A stretch of 64,000 nucleotides of DNA, from NCBI RefSeq assembly GCF_022884085.1, contig NZ_JAGGCS010000006.1:225531-289530 (forward strand). The letters are read 5' to 3'. The position numbers and the translations under genes are program-made. The notes under the pieces were generated by a model. The model saw nothing but the letters and a program-made list of their open reading frames with translations, had not been told where the DNA came from and ran no database searches. Shown here piece after piece: positions 1 to 7,834 of this stretch (position 1 is its first letter; the number at the start of each line of letters is the position of its first letter). This DNA comes from Paenirhizobium cremeum (lineage in GTDB: Bacteria; Pseudomonadota; Alphaproteobacteria; Rhizobiales; Rhizobiaceae).

Positions 1-749
1 AGCAAGGGCGCATGGGCTACGAACTGCAGCCGCTGCAGGCCGGTATCGGCACCATCGCCAATGCCGTTCTGCACGGCTTCATCGATACGCCCTTCCATGA
101 CCTGAAGATGTATTCGGAAGTGCTGCAGGATTCGACTTTCGAACTTTTTGATGCAGGCAAGCTCACCTTTGCTTCGGGTTCATCGATCACCTTGTCGGCC
201 GGCATGTATCAGAAGGTGCTGCCGCGCCTTGCCGAATACAAACATCGCCTGATCCTGCGGCCGCAGGAGATCAGCAACCATCCGGAGGTTATCCGGCGTC
301 TCGGCCTGATCTGTATCAACACTGCGCTCGAATTCGACATCTACGGCAATGTCAACTCGACCCATGTGGGCGGCACCCACATGATGAACGGGATCGGCGG
401 GTCGGGCGATTTCGCGCGAAACGGCTTCATGTCGATCTTCGTGACCAAATCGGTTGCCAAGAACGGTGCCATTTCCTCCGTCGTGCCGATGGTAAGCCAC
501 GTCGATCACACCGAACACGATGTCGACGTGCTGGTAACAGAGGTCGGCCTTGCGGACCTGCGCGGTCTCGCTCCGCGCGAGCGTGCCGCGGTCATCATCG
601 CCAACTGTGTCGAACCGAGCTACCGCGATGCCCTGCAGGATTACTTCGACCGCGCGGTGAAGCGCGGCGGCCAGACGCCTCACGTCATCGAGGAGGCGCT
701 GTCCTGGCATGTGAACCTGCGTGAGAAAGGCACCATGCGGCCCGCCTGA
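1..749 (+). CDS. Acetyl-CoA hydrolase / succinyl-CoA:acetate CoA-transferase, C-terminal part (5' truncated)
   Basis: The open frame runs in from the left edge (first full codon at base 3) and stops at 747-749, so only about the last 248 residues are visible of a family near 500. It matches the C-terminal half of the class I CoA-transferase family that includes yeast Ach1 and AarC, which move CoA between acetate and succinyl-CoA or hydrolyse acetyl-CoA. Visible landmarks are MYSEVLQD, whose glutamate is probably the one that forms the acyl-glutamyl/CoA thioester, and the glycine-rich CoA loop GIGGSGDFARNG. The next gene is convergent and only 6 bp away. The family is clear; the preferred acyl substrate is not. 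Confidence 0.85.
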   Translation, partial: QGRMGYELQPLQAGIGTIANAVLHGFIDTPFHDLKMYSEVLQDSTFELFDAGKLTFASGSSITLSAGMYQKVLPRLAEYKHRLILRPQEISNHPEVIRRLGLICINTALEFDIYGNVNSTHVGGTHMMNGIGGSGDFARNGFMSIFVTKSVAKNGAISSVVPMVSHVDHTEHDVDVLVTEVGLADLRGLAPRERAAVIIANCVEPSYRDALQDYFDRAVKRGGQTPHVIEEALSWHVNLREKGTMRPA

Positions 750-755
750 GGCGGG

Positions 756-1058
756 TCACACGGCGCAATAGGTTCCGTAAAGAGCCGTAATCACGTTGCG
801 CGCCGGTTCGCTCTCTATCCGGTACCAGATGGTCTGGCCATCCCTGCGACCGGCGATGATCTTGTCGCGGCGCAGGAGCGCCAGATGCTGCGACACGGTC
901 GAATCCCGGATACCGAGAAATTCGGCGAGCTGCCCGACAGAGCGTTCGCCATCCACCAGTTGGCAAAGGATCAGCAGCCGGTGACGGTTGGCCAGCGCCT
1001 TGAGCAGTTCGCTGGCGTCGTCGGCCGCAGTTTGCATGGAATCGGGGTCAATTTTCAT
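756..1058 (-). CDS. ArsR-family repressor of the BigR/SqrR dithiol (persulfide-sensing) type
   Basis: This is a 100-residue winged-helix protein. The recognition region is about residues 40-75 (SVGQLAEFLGIRDSTVSQHL), followed by the wing GRRDGQTIWYRI. It lacks the metal-binding CVC box of classical ArsR. It has one cysteine in LILCQL (C32) and one in the terminal TYCAV (C98), 66 residues apart. That equals the spacing of the redox pair in BigR (C42/C108) and SqrR (C41/C107), which form a di- or tetrasulfide bridge on exposure to sulfane sulfur and release DNA. It is divergent from trxC, so it probably represses trxC and itself. No persulfide dioxygenase or sulfide:quinone reductase gene is adjacent. 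Confidence 0.8.
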   Translation of the reverse strand: MKIDPDSMQTAADDASELLKALANRHRLLILCQLVDGERSVGQLAEFLGIRDSTVSQHLALLRRDKIIAGRRDGQTIWYRIESEPARNVITALYGTYCAV

Positions 1059-1142
1059 TGTTGCGTATCTACGTTAGAATGAATATATTGTCAAGTGACC
1101 CACCCCGCCAGCATGGGGTTTGAAATCGCGGAGAATTGCAAG
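1059..1142. promoter_or_regulatory. Divergent bigR-like/trxC promoter region
   Basis: This 84-bp AT-rich gap separates the two divergent starts. It carries a short inverted repeat TCTA-CGT-TAGA at 1068-1078 and the stretch GAATATATTG at 1081-1090. An ArsR-family dimer site is expected here, but the repeat is short and could be chance. Confidence 0.3.
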
Positions 1143-1589
1143 ATGTCCGACGAGCTAAAAATCGTTTGTCCGCAATGTTCTGCCGTCAATCGGCTGTCAT
1201 CGGCGCGTCCGGCTGCAGAGGCGCGTTGCGGCAAATGCGGGCACGCGCTGTTCGCGGGGCATCCCGTGGAGGCGAATGGCGTCACTTTTGAAAAACACAC
1301 GAGCCGGAACGACATCCCGGTGCTGGTCGACGTCTGGGCACCCTGGTGCGGTCCCTGCCGCATGATGGCACCGGCCTTCGCGGAGGCAGCGGCGACTCTT
1401 GAGCCTTCCGTACGCCTTTTGAAGCTCAATTCGGATGCAGAGCCCCAGGTGAGCGCAGGCCTCGGCATCCGTGGCATTCCGACCATGCTGCTTTTTCGCG
1501 GCGGACGGGAAATCGGCCGCGTGTCTGGTGCAATGACCGCCCGCCAGATCGTCGACTGGACGAAGGGGACCCTCGGCGGCGCTGCCTGA
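1143..1589 (+). CDS. trxC: Thioredoxin 2 (TrxC), zinc-ribbon thioredoxin
   Basis: A 148-residue cytoplasmic protein-disulfide reductase. The N-terminal zinc ribbon uses two CxxC pairs (C9/C12 and C29/C32), and the thioredoxin fold follows with active site WCGPC (C69/C72) and the cis-proline in GIPTM. Both parts are diagnostic of TrxC. An upstream ATG at 1095 is in frame, but the ATG at 1143 is preferred because GGAG lies 9 bases ahead (1130-1133) and the protein then begins right before the zinc ribbon, as in E. coli TrxC (139 aa). The gene is divergent from a dithiol ArsR repressor, which suggests thiol or sulfane-sulfur control. Confidence 0.93.
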   Translation: MSDELKIVCPQCSAVNRLSSARPAAEARCGKCGHALFAGHPVEANGVTFEKHTSRNDIPVLVDVWAPWCGPCRMMAPAFAEAAATLEPSVRLLKLNSDAEPQVSAGLGIRGIPTMLLFRGGREIGRVSGAMTARQIVDWTKGTLGGAA

Positions 1590-1687
1590 CCGCCCGATCC
1601 AGAGGGAGTATGGGGACTGGAAACCGGCCTTGAAGCCCGCTAAAACTAAAGCCGCTGCTTGCGTCTTGCGTTGGAGGGCTGCCGTCC

Positions 1688-2995
1688 TTGACATCCGTCG
1701 AACTTGATACCGGAGTTCGAATTGCTCTCCTTCGCCGAGTTGGCTTGATCGTCCGTGGCCTTTGCGCCCTTTCGGTCGTCGTTCCGGTGCTTGCAGCCTG
1801 TGCCGGCCGGCCGATCGGCGTCATGGAGCCGGTCGGAAAGATCGCCGATGGAGCGACCCGAGTGGACCTGATTGCCGCGACCACCCGTGCGCCCGCAGCC
1901 GACAAGGCGATCCTCTTTACCGGGGAGCGCGGCACGGGCCTGATGATCGATGCGGTCACAATTTCCATTCCACCCGATGACAAACGGACCGTCGGCCAGG
2001 TGCAATGGCCCAAGAAGCTTCCGCCGGATCTTGAAAAGGATTTCGCAACGGTCGCTGTCGAGCCGATCGAGACGCGCCAGGAAGGCGAGAAATGGCTCGC
2101 CCGGCATGTGCCGAAAAGCCGCCGCGTCCTGGTCTTCGTGCACGGCTTCAACAATCTCTATGAAGAGGCGGTCTACCGCTTCGCCCAGATTGTGCATGAC
2201 TCAAAGGCGGACGTCGTGCCTGTCGTGTTCACATGGCCGTCCCGCGGGTCGATTTTCGACTACGCCTATGACAAGGAGAGCACCAACTATTCACGCGACG
2301 CGCTGGAGGATCTGTTGACCCAGATCGCGCGCAACCCGGCGGTAGGCGAGATCACTGTCATGGCCCACTCCATGGGAACCTGGCTTGCCGTCGAAGCCTT
2401 GCGTCAGATGGCGATCCGCAATGGGCGCATCGACCCGAAGATCGGCAACGTTATCCTAGCGGCGCCGGACCTCGATGTCGACGTGTTCGCCCAGCAGTTC
2501 CAGAGTTTCCGGGGCAAGGCGCCGCATTTCACGCTCTTCGTTTCGCGTGACGATCGTGCGCTGACGCTTTCCAAGCGTATTTCCGGCAATGTCGAGCGCC
2601 TCGGCCGCATCGATCCATCGGTTGAGCCCTATCGCAGTGAACTGGAAAAGGCCGGGATTACGGTTCTGGACCTGACCAAGCTGAAATCCGGCGACCGCCT
2701 CAATCACGGCAAGTTTGCAGAAAGTCCCGAGGTCGTTCGCCTCATTGGAGACCGCCTGATCGCGGGCCAAGCGGTGACGGAATCCCAGATCGGCATTGGC
2801 GAGAGCCTTGGCGCCGTGGCGATTGGCGCCACCAATACCGTGGGTCAGGCGGCGAGTTCTGTGATCTCGGCTCCGATTGCCATCTTCGATCCACGCACCC
2901 GCCGAAACTACGGTCAGCAATTGCTGCTTCTCGGCAATTCCGCCGGAAATACTGTCGGTGCGGTGGGAGACAGCCTGGGAACCGTGGGGAACTGA
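1688..2995 (+). CDS. Lipoprotein alpha/beta hydrolase of the DUF900 family
   Basis: A 435-residue protein with an N-terminal hydrophobic segment ending in the lipobox VLAAC (Cys near residue 37), so it is probably membrane-anchored outside the cytoplasm. The alpha/beta hydrolase core has FVHGFNN (oxyanion region, near 150) and the nucleophile elbow AHSMG (near 225), with later Asp and His residues able to complete a triad. This is the DUF900 esterase/lipase-like family, whose substrates are mostly unknown. The start used is TTG at 1688, supported by GGAGGG at 1673-1678; no better ATG gives the signal sequence. Its 3' end is only 4 bp from the convergent operon. The Ser/Thr/Gly-rich C-terminal 80 residues are unassigned. 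Confidence 0.8.
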   Translation: MTSVELDTGVRIALLRRVGLIVRGLCALSVVVPVLAACAGRPIGVMEPVGKIADGATRVDLIAATTRAPAADKAILFTGERGTGLMIDAVTISIPPDDKRTVGQVQWPKKLPPDLEKDFATVAVEPIETRQEGEKWLARHVPKSRRVLVFVHGFNNLYEEAVYRFAQIVHDSKADVVPVVFTWPSRGSIFDYAYDKESTNYSRDALEDLLTQIARNPAVGEITVMAHSMGTWLAVEALRQMAIRNGRIDPKIGNVILAAPDLDVDVFAQQFQSFRGKAPHFTLFVSRDDRALTLSKRISGNVERLGRIDPSVEPYRSELEKAGITVLDLTKLKSGDRLNHGKFAESPEVVRLIGDRLIAGQAVTESQIGIGESLGAVAIGATNTVGQAASSVISAPIAIFDPRTRRNYGQQLLLLGNSAGNTVGAVGDSLGTVGN

Positions 2996-2999
2996 CCGG

Positions 3000-3401
3000 T
3001 CAGCGCCTTCCCGGATGCAGAAGGAAGAGGGGCCTGCCGTAGTCGGCAAGCGTGCCGTCCTCGATCAGTCGTTCGGTCAAAATACCGTCCCGAGGCGCGA
3101 GCACGGGACGTAACAGCATGCCTATCTGCAGAAAACCGATGATTTCGCCTTCCCGCACGTGCCGTGGTAACTCGACCGGTTGCGGTGAGACGGGATGTGC
3201 CGAACGGAAGATGCCGATATGGGGTGACCCGATTTCGATCGGTGCGGGGAGCGGTAAAGTTTCGGCGGGTCGAGCGGGCGTTGCTTCGCTTATCCGGCCG
3301 TTGCCGGCGATGATATGCCTTGTCTCGTCCTCGTATTCGAATTCGGCGATGTCGTATCGTTCGAGAAGTCTAAGGACGGCCTCAAGCCATGCGTCGCTCA
3401 T
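3000..3401 (-). CDS. BCCP-like protein lacking the biotinylated lysine
   Basis: A 133-residue protein, last in the pxpA-BCCP-BC operon. It overlaps the stop of the biotin carboxylase gene by 4 bp, so it is probably translationally coupled. It resembles the biotin carrier encoded upstream: an N-terminal helix with a D-x-x-E-F-E-Y strand, a proline-rich linker, then a biotinyl/lipoyl-like barrel. At the biotin hairpin, the neighbour's [12 protein letters not shown] is here [12 protein letters not shown], so the modified lysine is Met/Leu and the domain cannot carry biotin. The PV-x-AP and G-x-L framework is kept, so it is not decaying at random. A structural or scaffolding role in the carboxylase complex is inference. 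Confidence 0.75.
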   Translation of the reverse strand: MSDAWLEAVLRLLERYDIAEFEYEDETRHIIAGNGRISEATPARPAETLPLPAPIEIGSPHIGIFRSAHPVSPQPVELPRHVREGEIIGFLQIGMLLRPVLAPRDGILTERLIEDGTLADYGRPLFLLHPGRR

Positions 3402-4759
3402 CGGCTCTTTCTCCCGAAACCCTCGGCGAGCAGGCGTTCGAGGTGATGGATGTCGAAGCCGCCATGTATGATGCCCGGTTCACCGAGAAGCGCCTGATGG
3501 AGCGCAATCGTTGTCTCCGGTCCGGCGATGACCGTTTCATTCAGCGCGCGCCGCATGCGGGCAAGCGCGACTTCGCGTGTTGGACCATGGGCGATCAGCT
3601 TGGCGATGAGCGAATCGTAATGGGGCGGGATCGTGTAGCCGGGATAGAGATGCGTATCCATTCGGATTCCAGGCCCGCCGGGCGCGATGAAGCGGGACAC
3701 CTCGGCTGGAGAGGGCGTGAAGGTGAAGGGATGTTCGGCATTGATCCGGCATTCGATGGCATGGCCGGAGAAAGCAACGTCCTCCTGTTTCACCTTTAGC
3801 GGTTCGCCCATCGCGATCTTCAGTTGTTCACGCACGATGTCGATGCCGGTGATTTCCTCCGTCACCGGATGCTCGACCTGAACCCGCGTATTCATCTCGA
3901 TGAAGTAAAACGAACCGTTCTCGTAAAGGAACTCGAAGGTTCCCGCTCCGCGATAACCGATGGCAAGACAAGCCTCGGCGCAGCGCCTGCCTATGCTGTC
4001 GATGGTCTCGGATGCGATGCCGGGAGGGGGCGCTTCCTCGATCAGTTTCTGGTGTCGGCGCTGGGTAGAGCAGTCGCGCGCGCCGAGATGGATCGCATGG
4101 CCGTGGGCATCGGCAAGCACCTGGATCTCCACATGGCGCGGAAATTCGAGGAAACGCTCGAGATAGACTTCCGGATTGCCGAAGGCGCGCCCGGCTTCCT
4201 CCCGTGCCATCTGTACCGCTGCGGCAAGCGCCGTTGGTTCGCGCACGATGCGCATGCCGCGCCCGCCGCCGCCGCCCGATGCCTTGACGATCAGCGGATA
4301 GCCGACTTCATCGCCGATTGCCGCGATGGCTTCCGGATCGTCCGGCAGGCTGCTGTCCGGTCCGGGCACGCAAGGCACGCCGGCTGCAATCATTGCACGC
4401 TTGGCCGCTACTTTGTCGCCCATCATGCGGATCGCGTCGGCAGGCGGTCCGACAAAGGCGAGCCCTTCCGCCTCGACCATTGCTGCGAAGCGGGCGTTCT
4501 CCGAGAGAAAGCCATAGCCGGGATGGATGGCTCCGGCGCTGGTCAACCTTGCCGCAAGCAGGATCTCATCGATGTCGAGATAGCTGCGGGCGGCCGGAGC
4601 CGGCCCGATACAGAGCGCCTGATCGGCGAGCTGTACGTGGCGCAGCTCCCGGTCGGCCTCGGAATGGATGGCGATGGTCCTGAGGCCAAGGTCGCGGCAG
4701 GCTCGGAGAATGCGCAGGGCGATTTCCCCGCGATTGGCGATCAGGACGCTGTCGAACAT
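3398..4759 (-). CDS. Biotin carboxylase subunit (AccC-type) of the pxp-linked carboxylase
   Basis: A 453-residue ATP-grasp enzyme, the normal length for AccC. It carboxylates carrier-bound biotin with bicarbonate and ATP. Visible are the N-terminal Rossmann-like start ([16 protein letters not shown]), the glycine-rich ATP lid [14 protein letters not shown], and the signature [14 protein letters not shown]. It sits 4 bp after the biotin carrier gene and overlaps the degenerate carrier gene. No AccA/AccD or acyl-CoA carboxyltransferase is nearby, while pxpABC genes flank it, so an accessory, non-fatty-acid carboxylase is likelier than the housekeeping acetyl-CoA carboxylase. Plain AccC duplication remains possible. 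Confidence 0.93.
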   Translation of the reverse strand: MFDSVLIANRGEIALRILRACRDLGLRTIAIHSEADRELRHVQLADQALCIGPAPAARSYLDIDEILLAARLTSAGAIHPGYGFLSENARFAAMVEAEGLAFVGPPADAIRMMGDKVAAKRAMIAAGVPCVPGPDSSLPDDPEAIAAIGDEVGYPLIVKASGGGGGRGMRIVREPTALAAAVQMAREEAGRAFGNPEVYLERFLEFPRHVEIQVLADAHGHAIHLGARDCSTQRRHQKLIEEAPPPGIASETIDSIGRRCAEACLAIGYRGAGTFEFLYENGSFYFIEMNTRVQVEHPVTEEITGIDIVREQLKIAMGEPLKVKQEDVAFSGHAIECRINAEHPFTFTPSPAEVSRFIAPGGPGIRMDTHLYPGYTIPPHYDSLIAKLIAHGPTREVALARMRRALNETVIAGPETTIALHQALLGEPGIIHGGFDIHHLERLLAEGFGRKSR

Positions 4760-4763
4760 CGCC

Positions 4764-5225
4764 TCAGTCCGTCAGCAAAGTGATGAGAGGTGTCCCGGCT
4801 GTCACCGGCTGCCCGTCCTCGACGAGGATAGGGCCTATACGACCGGCAATGGGGGCCTCGACCGGATTGAGCATCTTCATCGCCTCGATGAGCGCAAGTG
4901 TCTGGCCTTCTTCGATCAGATCGCCTTCCCGGGCATAGGGGTCGGCGCCCGGCGCCGGTGCGCGGTAGAAGGTGCCGGGCAGGCCGGCGACCACGACCGT
5001 TTCGACGCTGCTTTCGACCTCCGGCAGAGCAAGCAGCGAAGCGATTTCGGCAGCGGCCATTGCTTCCGGCGTTTCGCTTCGCGCCGAGGCCGGAACGACC
5101 GATGCCCCGTTCCGGCCCGAGGTTTTGGAAAGGCGGATGCGCATGCCCGCCTCAGAAACCTCCAACTCGTTCAGCGTCGAATCCTGCAGCATTTCCATAA
5201 GTTTGGCGATAACGGCCAGATCCAT
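4764..5225 (-). CDS. Biotin carboxyl carrier protein (AccB-type) of the pxp-linked carboxylase
   Basis: A 153-residue carrier with an AccB-like N-terminal helix (about 1-30), an Ala/Pro-rich linker, and a C-terminal biotinyl domain with the intact modification site [15 protein letters not shown]. The lysine in AMKM would be biotinylated. It lies 9 bp after pxpA and 4 bp before the biotin carboxylase gene, so all are probably made from one transcript. It would shuttle carboxybiotin to a carboxyltransferase; in this locus the only candidates are the PxpB/PxpC pair encoded divergently. Confidence 0.92.
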   Translation of the reverse strand: MDLAVIAKLMEMLQDSTLNELEVSEAGMRIRLSKTSGRNGASVVPASARSETPEAMAAAEIASLLALPEVESSVETVVVAGLPGTFYRAPAPGADPYAREGDLIEEGQTLALIEAMKMLNPVEAPIAGRIGPILVEDGQPVTAGTPLITLLTD

Positions 5226-5234
5226 GCGATGTCC

Positions 5235-5999
5235 TCAGCGCAGGAAGTTGCGGATGGTGATGCCGGCATCTTCGAGCCCGGCGCGCACGCGTGCCGCAAT
5301 CCCGACGGCGGACGGCGTGTCGCTGTGGACGCAGATGGAATCGATCGGCGTAACGATCGCCCGGCCGGTGATGGTCTCGATCGCGCCGTTCCTGACCATG
5401 CGCACCACCCGTTCCGCAGCGGTAGCAGCATCATGAATGACCGCTCCCGGCTTGCTGCGATGAACGAGGAAGCCTTCATCGGTATAAGCGCGGTCGGCGA
5501 AGATCTCGGAACGACAGGCAAGTCCCATCTCCCGCGCCAGCCGCTCCTGATGGCCGAGCGCGATGGTGAGGCAAACAAGCTTCGGATCGACCGCCTTGAT
5601 CGCATTGTTGACGGCCCGCGCGACGCTTTCGTCCTGCTGGGTCAGGTTGCCGAGTGCGCCATGGGCTTTCACATGAGTAATCGGGTGACCGACATAGGTT
5701 GCAAGCGCCTGTGCCGCGCCAATCTGGTAGGCGACGAGCCGTTCGATTTCTCCAGCCGAAAAGGGAATATTGCGCCGGCCAAAACCCCAGAGATCGGGAA
5801 AGCCGGGATGGGCGCCGACCGCCACGCCCTTTTCCTTCGCCAGAGCAAAAGTCTGCGCCATGATTTCGGGATCGCCGGCATGCAGGCCGCAGGCTATGTT
5901 GGCGGAACTGACGATCGACAGCATTGCCGCGTCGTCACCCATCCTGTAGGCGCCGAAGCCTTCGCCCATGTCTGAGTTGAGATCGACGCTGAGGCTCAT
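5235..5999 (-). CDS. pxpA: 5-oxoprolinase subunit A (LamB/YcsF family)
   Basis: A 254-residue cytoplasmic protein of the LamB/YcsF family, the usual length. It starts with the family signature VDLNSDMGEGFGAY and continues with SSANIACGLHAGDP and VGAHPGFPD. PxpA acts with PxpB and PxpC to hydrolyse 5-oxo-L-proline to glutamate with ATP. It is the first gene of a minus-strand operon with the biotin carrier and biotin carboxylase, and divergent from pxpB. Splitting the three pxp genes over two divergent operons with a carboxylase module is not the simple pxpBCA layout of Bacillus or E. coli. Confidence 0.9.
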   Translation of the reverse strand: MSLSVDLNSDMGEGFGAYRMGDDAAMLSIVSSANIACGLHAGDPEIMAQTFALAKEKGVAVGAHPGFPDLWGFGRRNIPFSAGEIERLVAYQIGAAQALATYVGHPITHVKAHGALGNLTQQDESVARAVNNAIKAVDPKLVCLTIALGHQERLAREMGLACRSEIFADRAYTDEGFLVHRSKPGAVIHDAATAAERVVRMVRNGAIETITGRAIVTPIDSICVHSDTPSAVGIAARVRAGLEDAGITIRNFLR

Positions 6000-6099
6000 G
6001 TCCTTGCTCCGTGTGTTCGGTCCTTGCCAATTCTAAGGGGAGCTTCGGGGAACAGACAATGGCGGCCGCGAAGAAATGCTTGGGGTCTCCACAGGCTTC

Positions 6100-6109
6100 T
6101 GATATATCA
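6100..6109. promoter_or_regulatory. Palindrome TGATATATCA in the pxpA/pxpB divergent promoter region
   Basis: A perfect 10-bp palindrome lies 17 bp before the pxpB start, in the 127-bp gap between the divergent pxpA and pxpB operons. Its position suits an operator for a dimeric regulator, for example of the GntR type, covering both operons. No second copy was noticed nearby. Confidence 0.35.
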
Positions 6110-6126
6110 CATCTGGCGAGGTTATC

Positions 6127-6807
6127 ATGACGGGCAGTATGAATGAGCAGGACGGCAATCCGAGAGTGAACGCGGAAGGCGCCGGTTCCCTCTTGCTCGA
6201 TGTTGCCGGCCCTGTCTTCGATCAGTCGAAGCAGGAGCGCATCTGGACGCTTGCGGAAGCCCTCAAGGGGCTTCCCGGCGTTCTTGAAACGGCGCCGGGC
6301 ATGAACAATCTCATGGTCGTTTTCGATCCCTTGCGACTTGATCCGGACGTGCTTCAGACGAAGCTTCTCGCCGCATGGGAAAAGGCCGAGGCCGGTCACT
6401 CGAGGGGCCGTCTCGTTGAAATTCCCGTTATCTATGGTGGGTCGGGCGGCGCGGATCTCGAGGAGGTCGCGGGTGTCAAGGGAATGACGCCGAAGGAACT
6501 GGTGAAGTTGCATGCCGCTCCGGTCTATTCGGTGGCTGCCGTGGGCGCGATGCCCGGCTTTGTCTATCTTTCCGGCCTCGATCCAAAGCTCGCAATCCCG
6601 CGGCGAGCGGTGCCGCGTATGGGTGTTCCCGAGGGTTCGGTGATTATCGGCGGTGCCCAGGCCGGCATCATGCCGCTCACGGCGCCGTCCGGCTGGCATA
6701 TTCTCGGCCACACCGACTTCCGTCTTTTCGATGCGTTCCGTGAACAGCCGGCGGCGCTCCGCCCGGGGGACAAGATCCGCTTTGTGCCCACGGAGGTCAT
6801 CGCATGA
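6127..6807 (+). CDS. pxpB: 5-oxoprolinase subunit B (KipI family)
   Basis: A 226-residue protein of the KipI/PxpB family. Recognisable pieces are an N-terminal alpha/beta part, then the cyclophilin-like part with LVEIPVIYGG, GAMPGFVYLSG, PRRAVPRMGVPEGSV and GIMPLTAPSGWHILG. It pairs with PxpC; together they resemble the carboxyltransferase domain of urea carboxylase. The start has GAGG 6 bases upstream. Its stop overlaps the pxpC start by 4 bp (ATGA at 6804-6807). The first 20 residues are an extra, probably flexible, extension. Confidence 0.9.
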   Translation: MTGSMNEQDGNPRVNAEGAGSLLLDVAGPVFDQSKQERIWTLAEALKGLPGVLETAPGMNNLMVVFDPLRLDPDVLQTKLLAAWEKAEAGHSRGRLVEIPVIYGGSGGADLEEVAGVKGMTPKELVKLHAAPVYSVAAVGAMPGFVYLSGLDPKLAIPRRAVPRMGVPEGSVIIGGAQAGIMPLTAPSGWHILGHTDFRLFDAFREQPAALRPGDKIRFVPTEVIA

Positions 6808-7808
6808 TCGAGATATTGACGACAGGCGTTGCCAACAGCGTACAGGATCTCGGCCGTTTCGGTTATCTCGAGGCTGGCGTTTCGCGTTCCGGCGCGATGG
6901 ATGGGCCGGCGCTCGAAACCGCGAACCTCCTGCTTGGCAATCGGCCGGAGGCCGCGGGACTGGAGATTGCAGTTTTCCCGTTCCGCGCCCGCTTCGATTC
7001 TTCAACTCTAATTGCCGTGACCGGTGCGGATTGCCCGGTATCGCTCGGCGGCAGGATCTATCCGAGCTGGTGGGTTCAGGAGGCTCGCGCTGGCGACGTC
7101 CTGGAGCTTGGCCTGCCGCGTTTCGGTGCGCGCGCCTATATCGGCTTTTCCGGGGGGATCTCCGTCCCTCCCGTGCTCGGCTCCGCCTCCACCGACATCA
7201 AGAGCGGCTGGGGTGGCTTCGGGGGCAGGGGCCTTCGGCGTGGTGACAGGCTGAAGCTTTCCCCTGGCACTTCAGTCCTTGCCAATCTGCCGGGTGGCTT
7301 TGGTCTCGATCCGGCCGAGATAAGGCTCAATGCCTCGGGAGGCGATGCGATCCGGGTTATCGCCGGCGCCGAACATCCGGTTTTCGATCCCGCTTCGCTT
7401 TCGGCTTTCGAAGCCGCGCCATGGCGGGTAACGGACGAGGCCAACCGTCAAGGCTACCGTCTTGCCGGTCCCGAACTGAAGCTGACCCGCCGTCTCGAAC
7501 TTCTCTCTCACGGCATCATGCCCGGCACGATCCAGGTGCCGCCATCCGGACAGCCGATCATACAGCTCGCCGAAGCGAATACCTGCGGCGGCTACCCGAA
7601 GATCGCGCATGTCATCGAGGCCGATCTCTGGCGCCTGGGGCAGGCGCCGGTCGGAACCGAACTGCGTTTCACCATCGTGAACCGCCACGAAGCGGTTGAA
7701 GCCTTGAAGCGCCAGCGGAGAGCGCTCGCGCGCGTGGCGGACGAAGCCGCGCTTGCCCGCCGGGACGCGACACGCCACCGGAGGACGGTCGGTCGTACGG
7801 CGGAATGA
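6804..7808 (+). CDS. pxpC: 5-oxoprolinase subunit C (KipA family)
   Basis: A 334-residue protein of the KipA/PxpC family. It opens with the family start IEILTTGVANSVQDLGR, followed by GYLEAGVSRSGAMD and NLLLGN, and has the later motif GQPIIQLAEANTCGGYPKI, which matches the substrate-site region of urea carboxylase carboxyltransferases. It is coupled to pxpB by ATGA and followed 26 bp later by the racemase-family gene. The Arg/Ala-rich tail (last about 35 residues) is probably disordered. Lactam substrate is inferred from family knowledge. Confidence 0.9.
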   Translation: MIEILTTGVANSVQDLGRFGYLEAGVSRSGAMDGPALETANLLLGNRPEAAGLEIAVFPFRARFDSSTLIAVTGADCPVSLGGRIYPSWWVQEARAGDVLELGLPRFGARAYIGFSGGISVPPVLGSASTDIKSGWGGFGGRGLRRGDRLKLSPGTSVLANLPGGFGLDPAEIRLNASGGDAIRVIAGAEHPVFDPASLSAFEAAPWRVTDEANRQGYRLAGPELKLTRRLELLSHGIMPGTIQVPPSGQPIIQLAEANTCGGYPKIAHVIEADLWRLGQAPVGTELRFTIVNRHEAVEALKRQRRALARVADEAALARRDATRHRRTVGRTAE

Positions 7809-7834
7809 ACCCTTTTGATTAACGGAGCAATCTC

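Noticed and set aside
4668-5975. Plus-strand 435-codon frame across the BCCP and pxpA genes
   Set aside because: Lies opposite three genes with intact motifs and has no conserved features.
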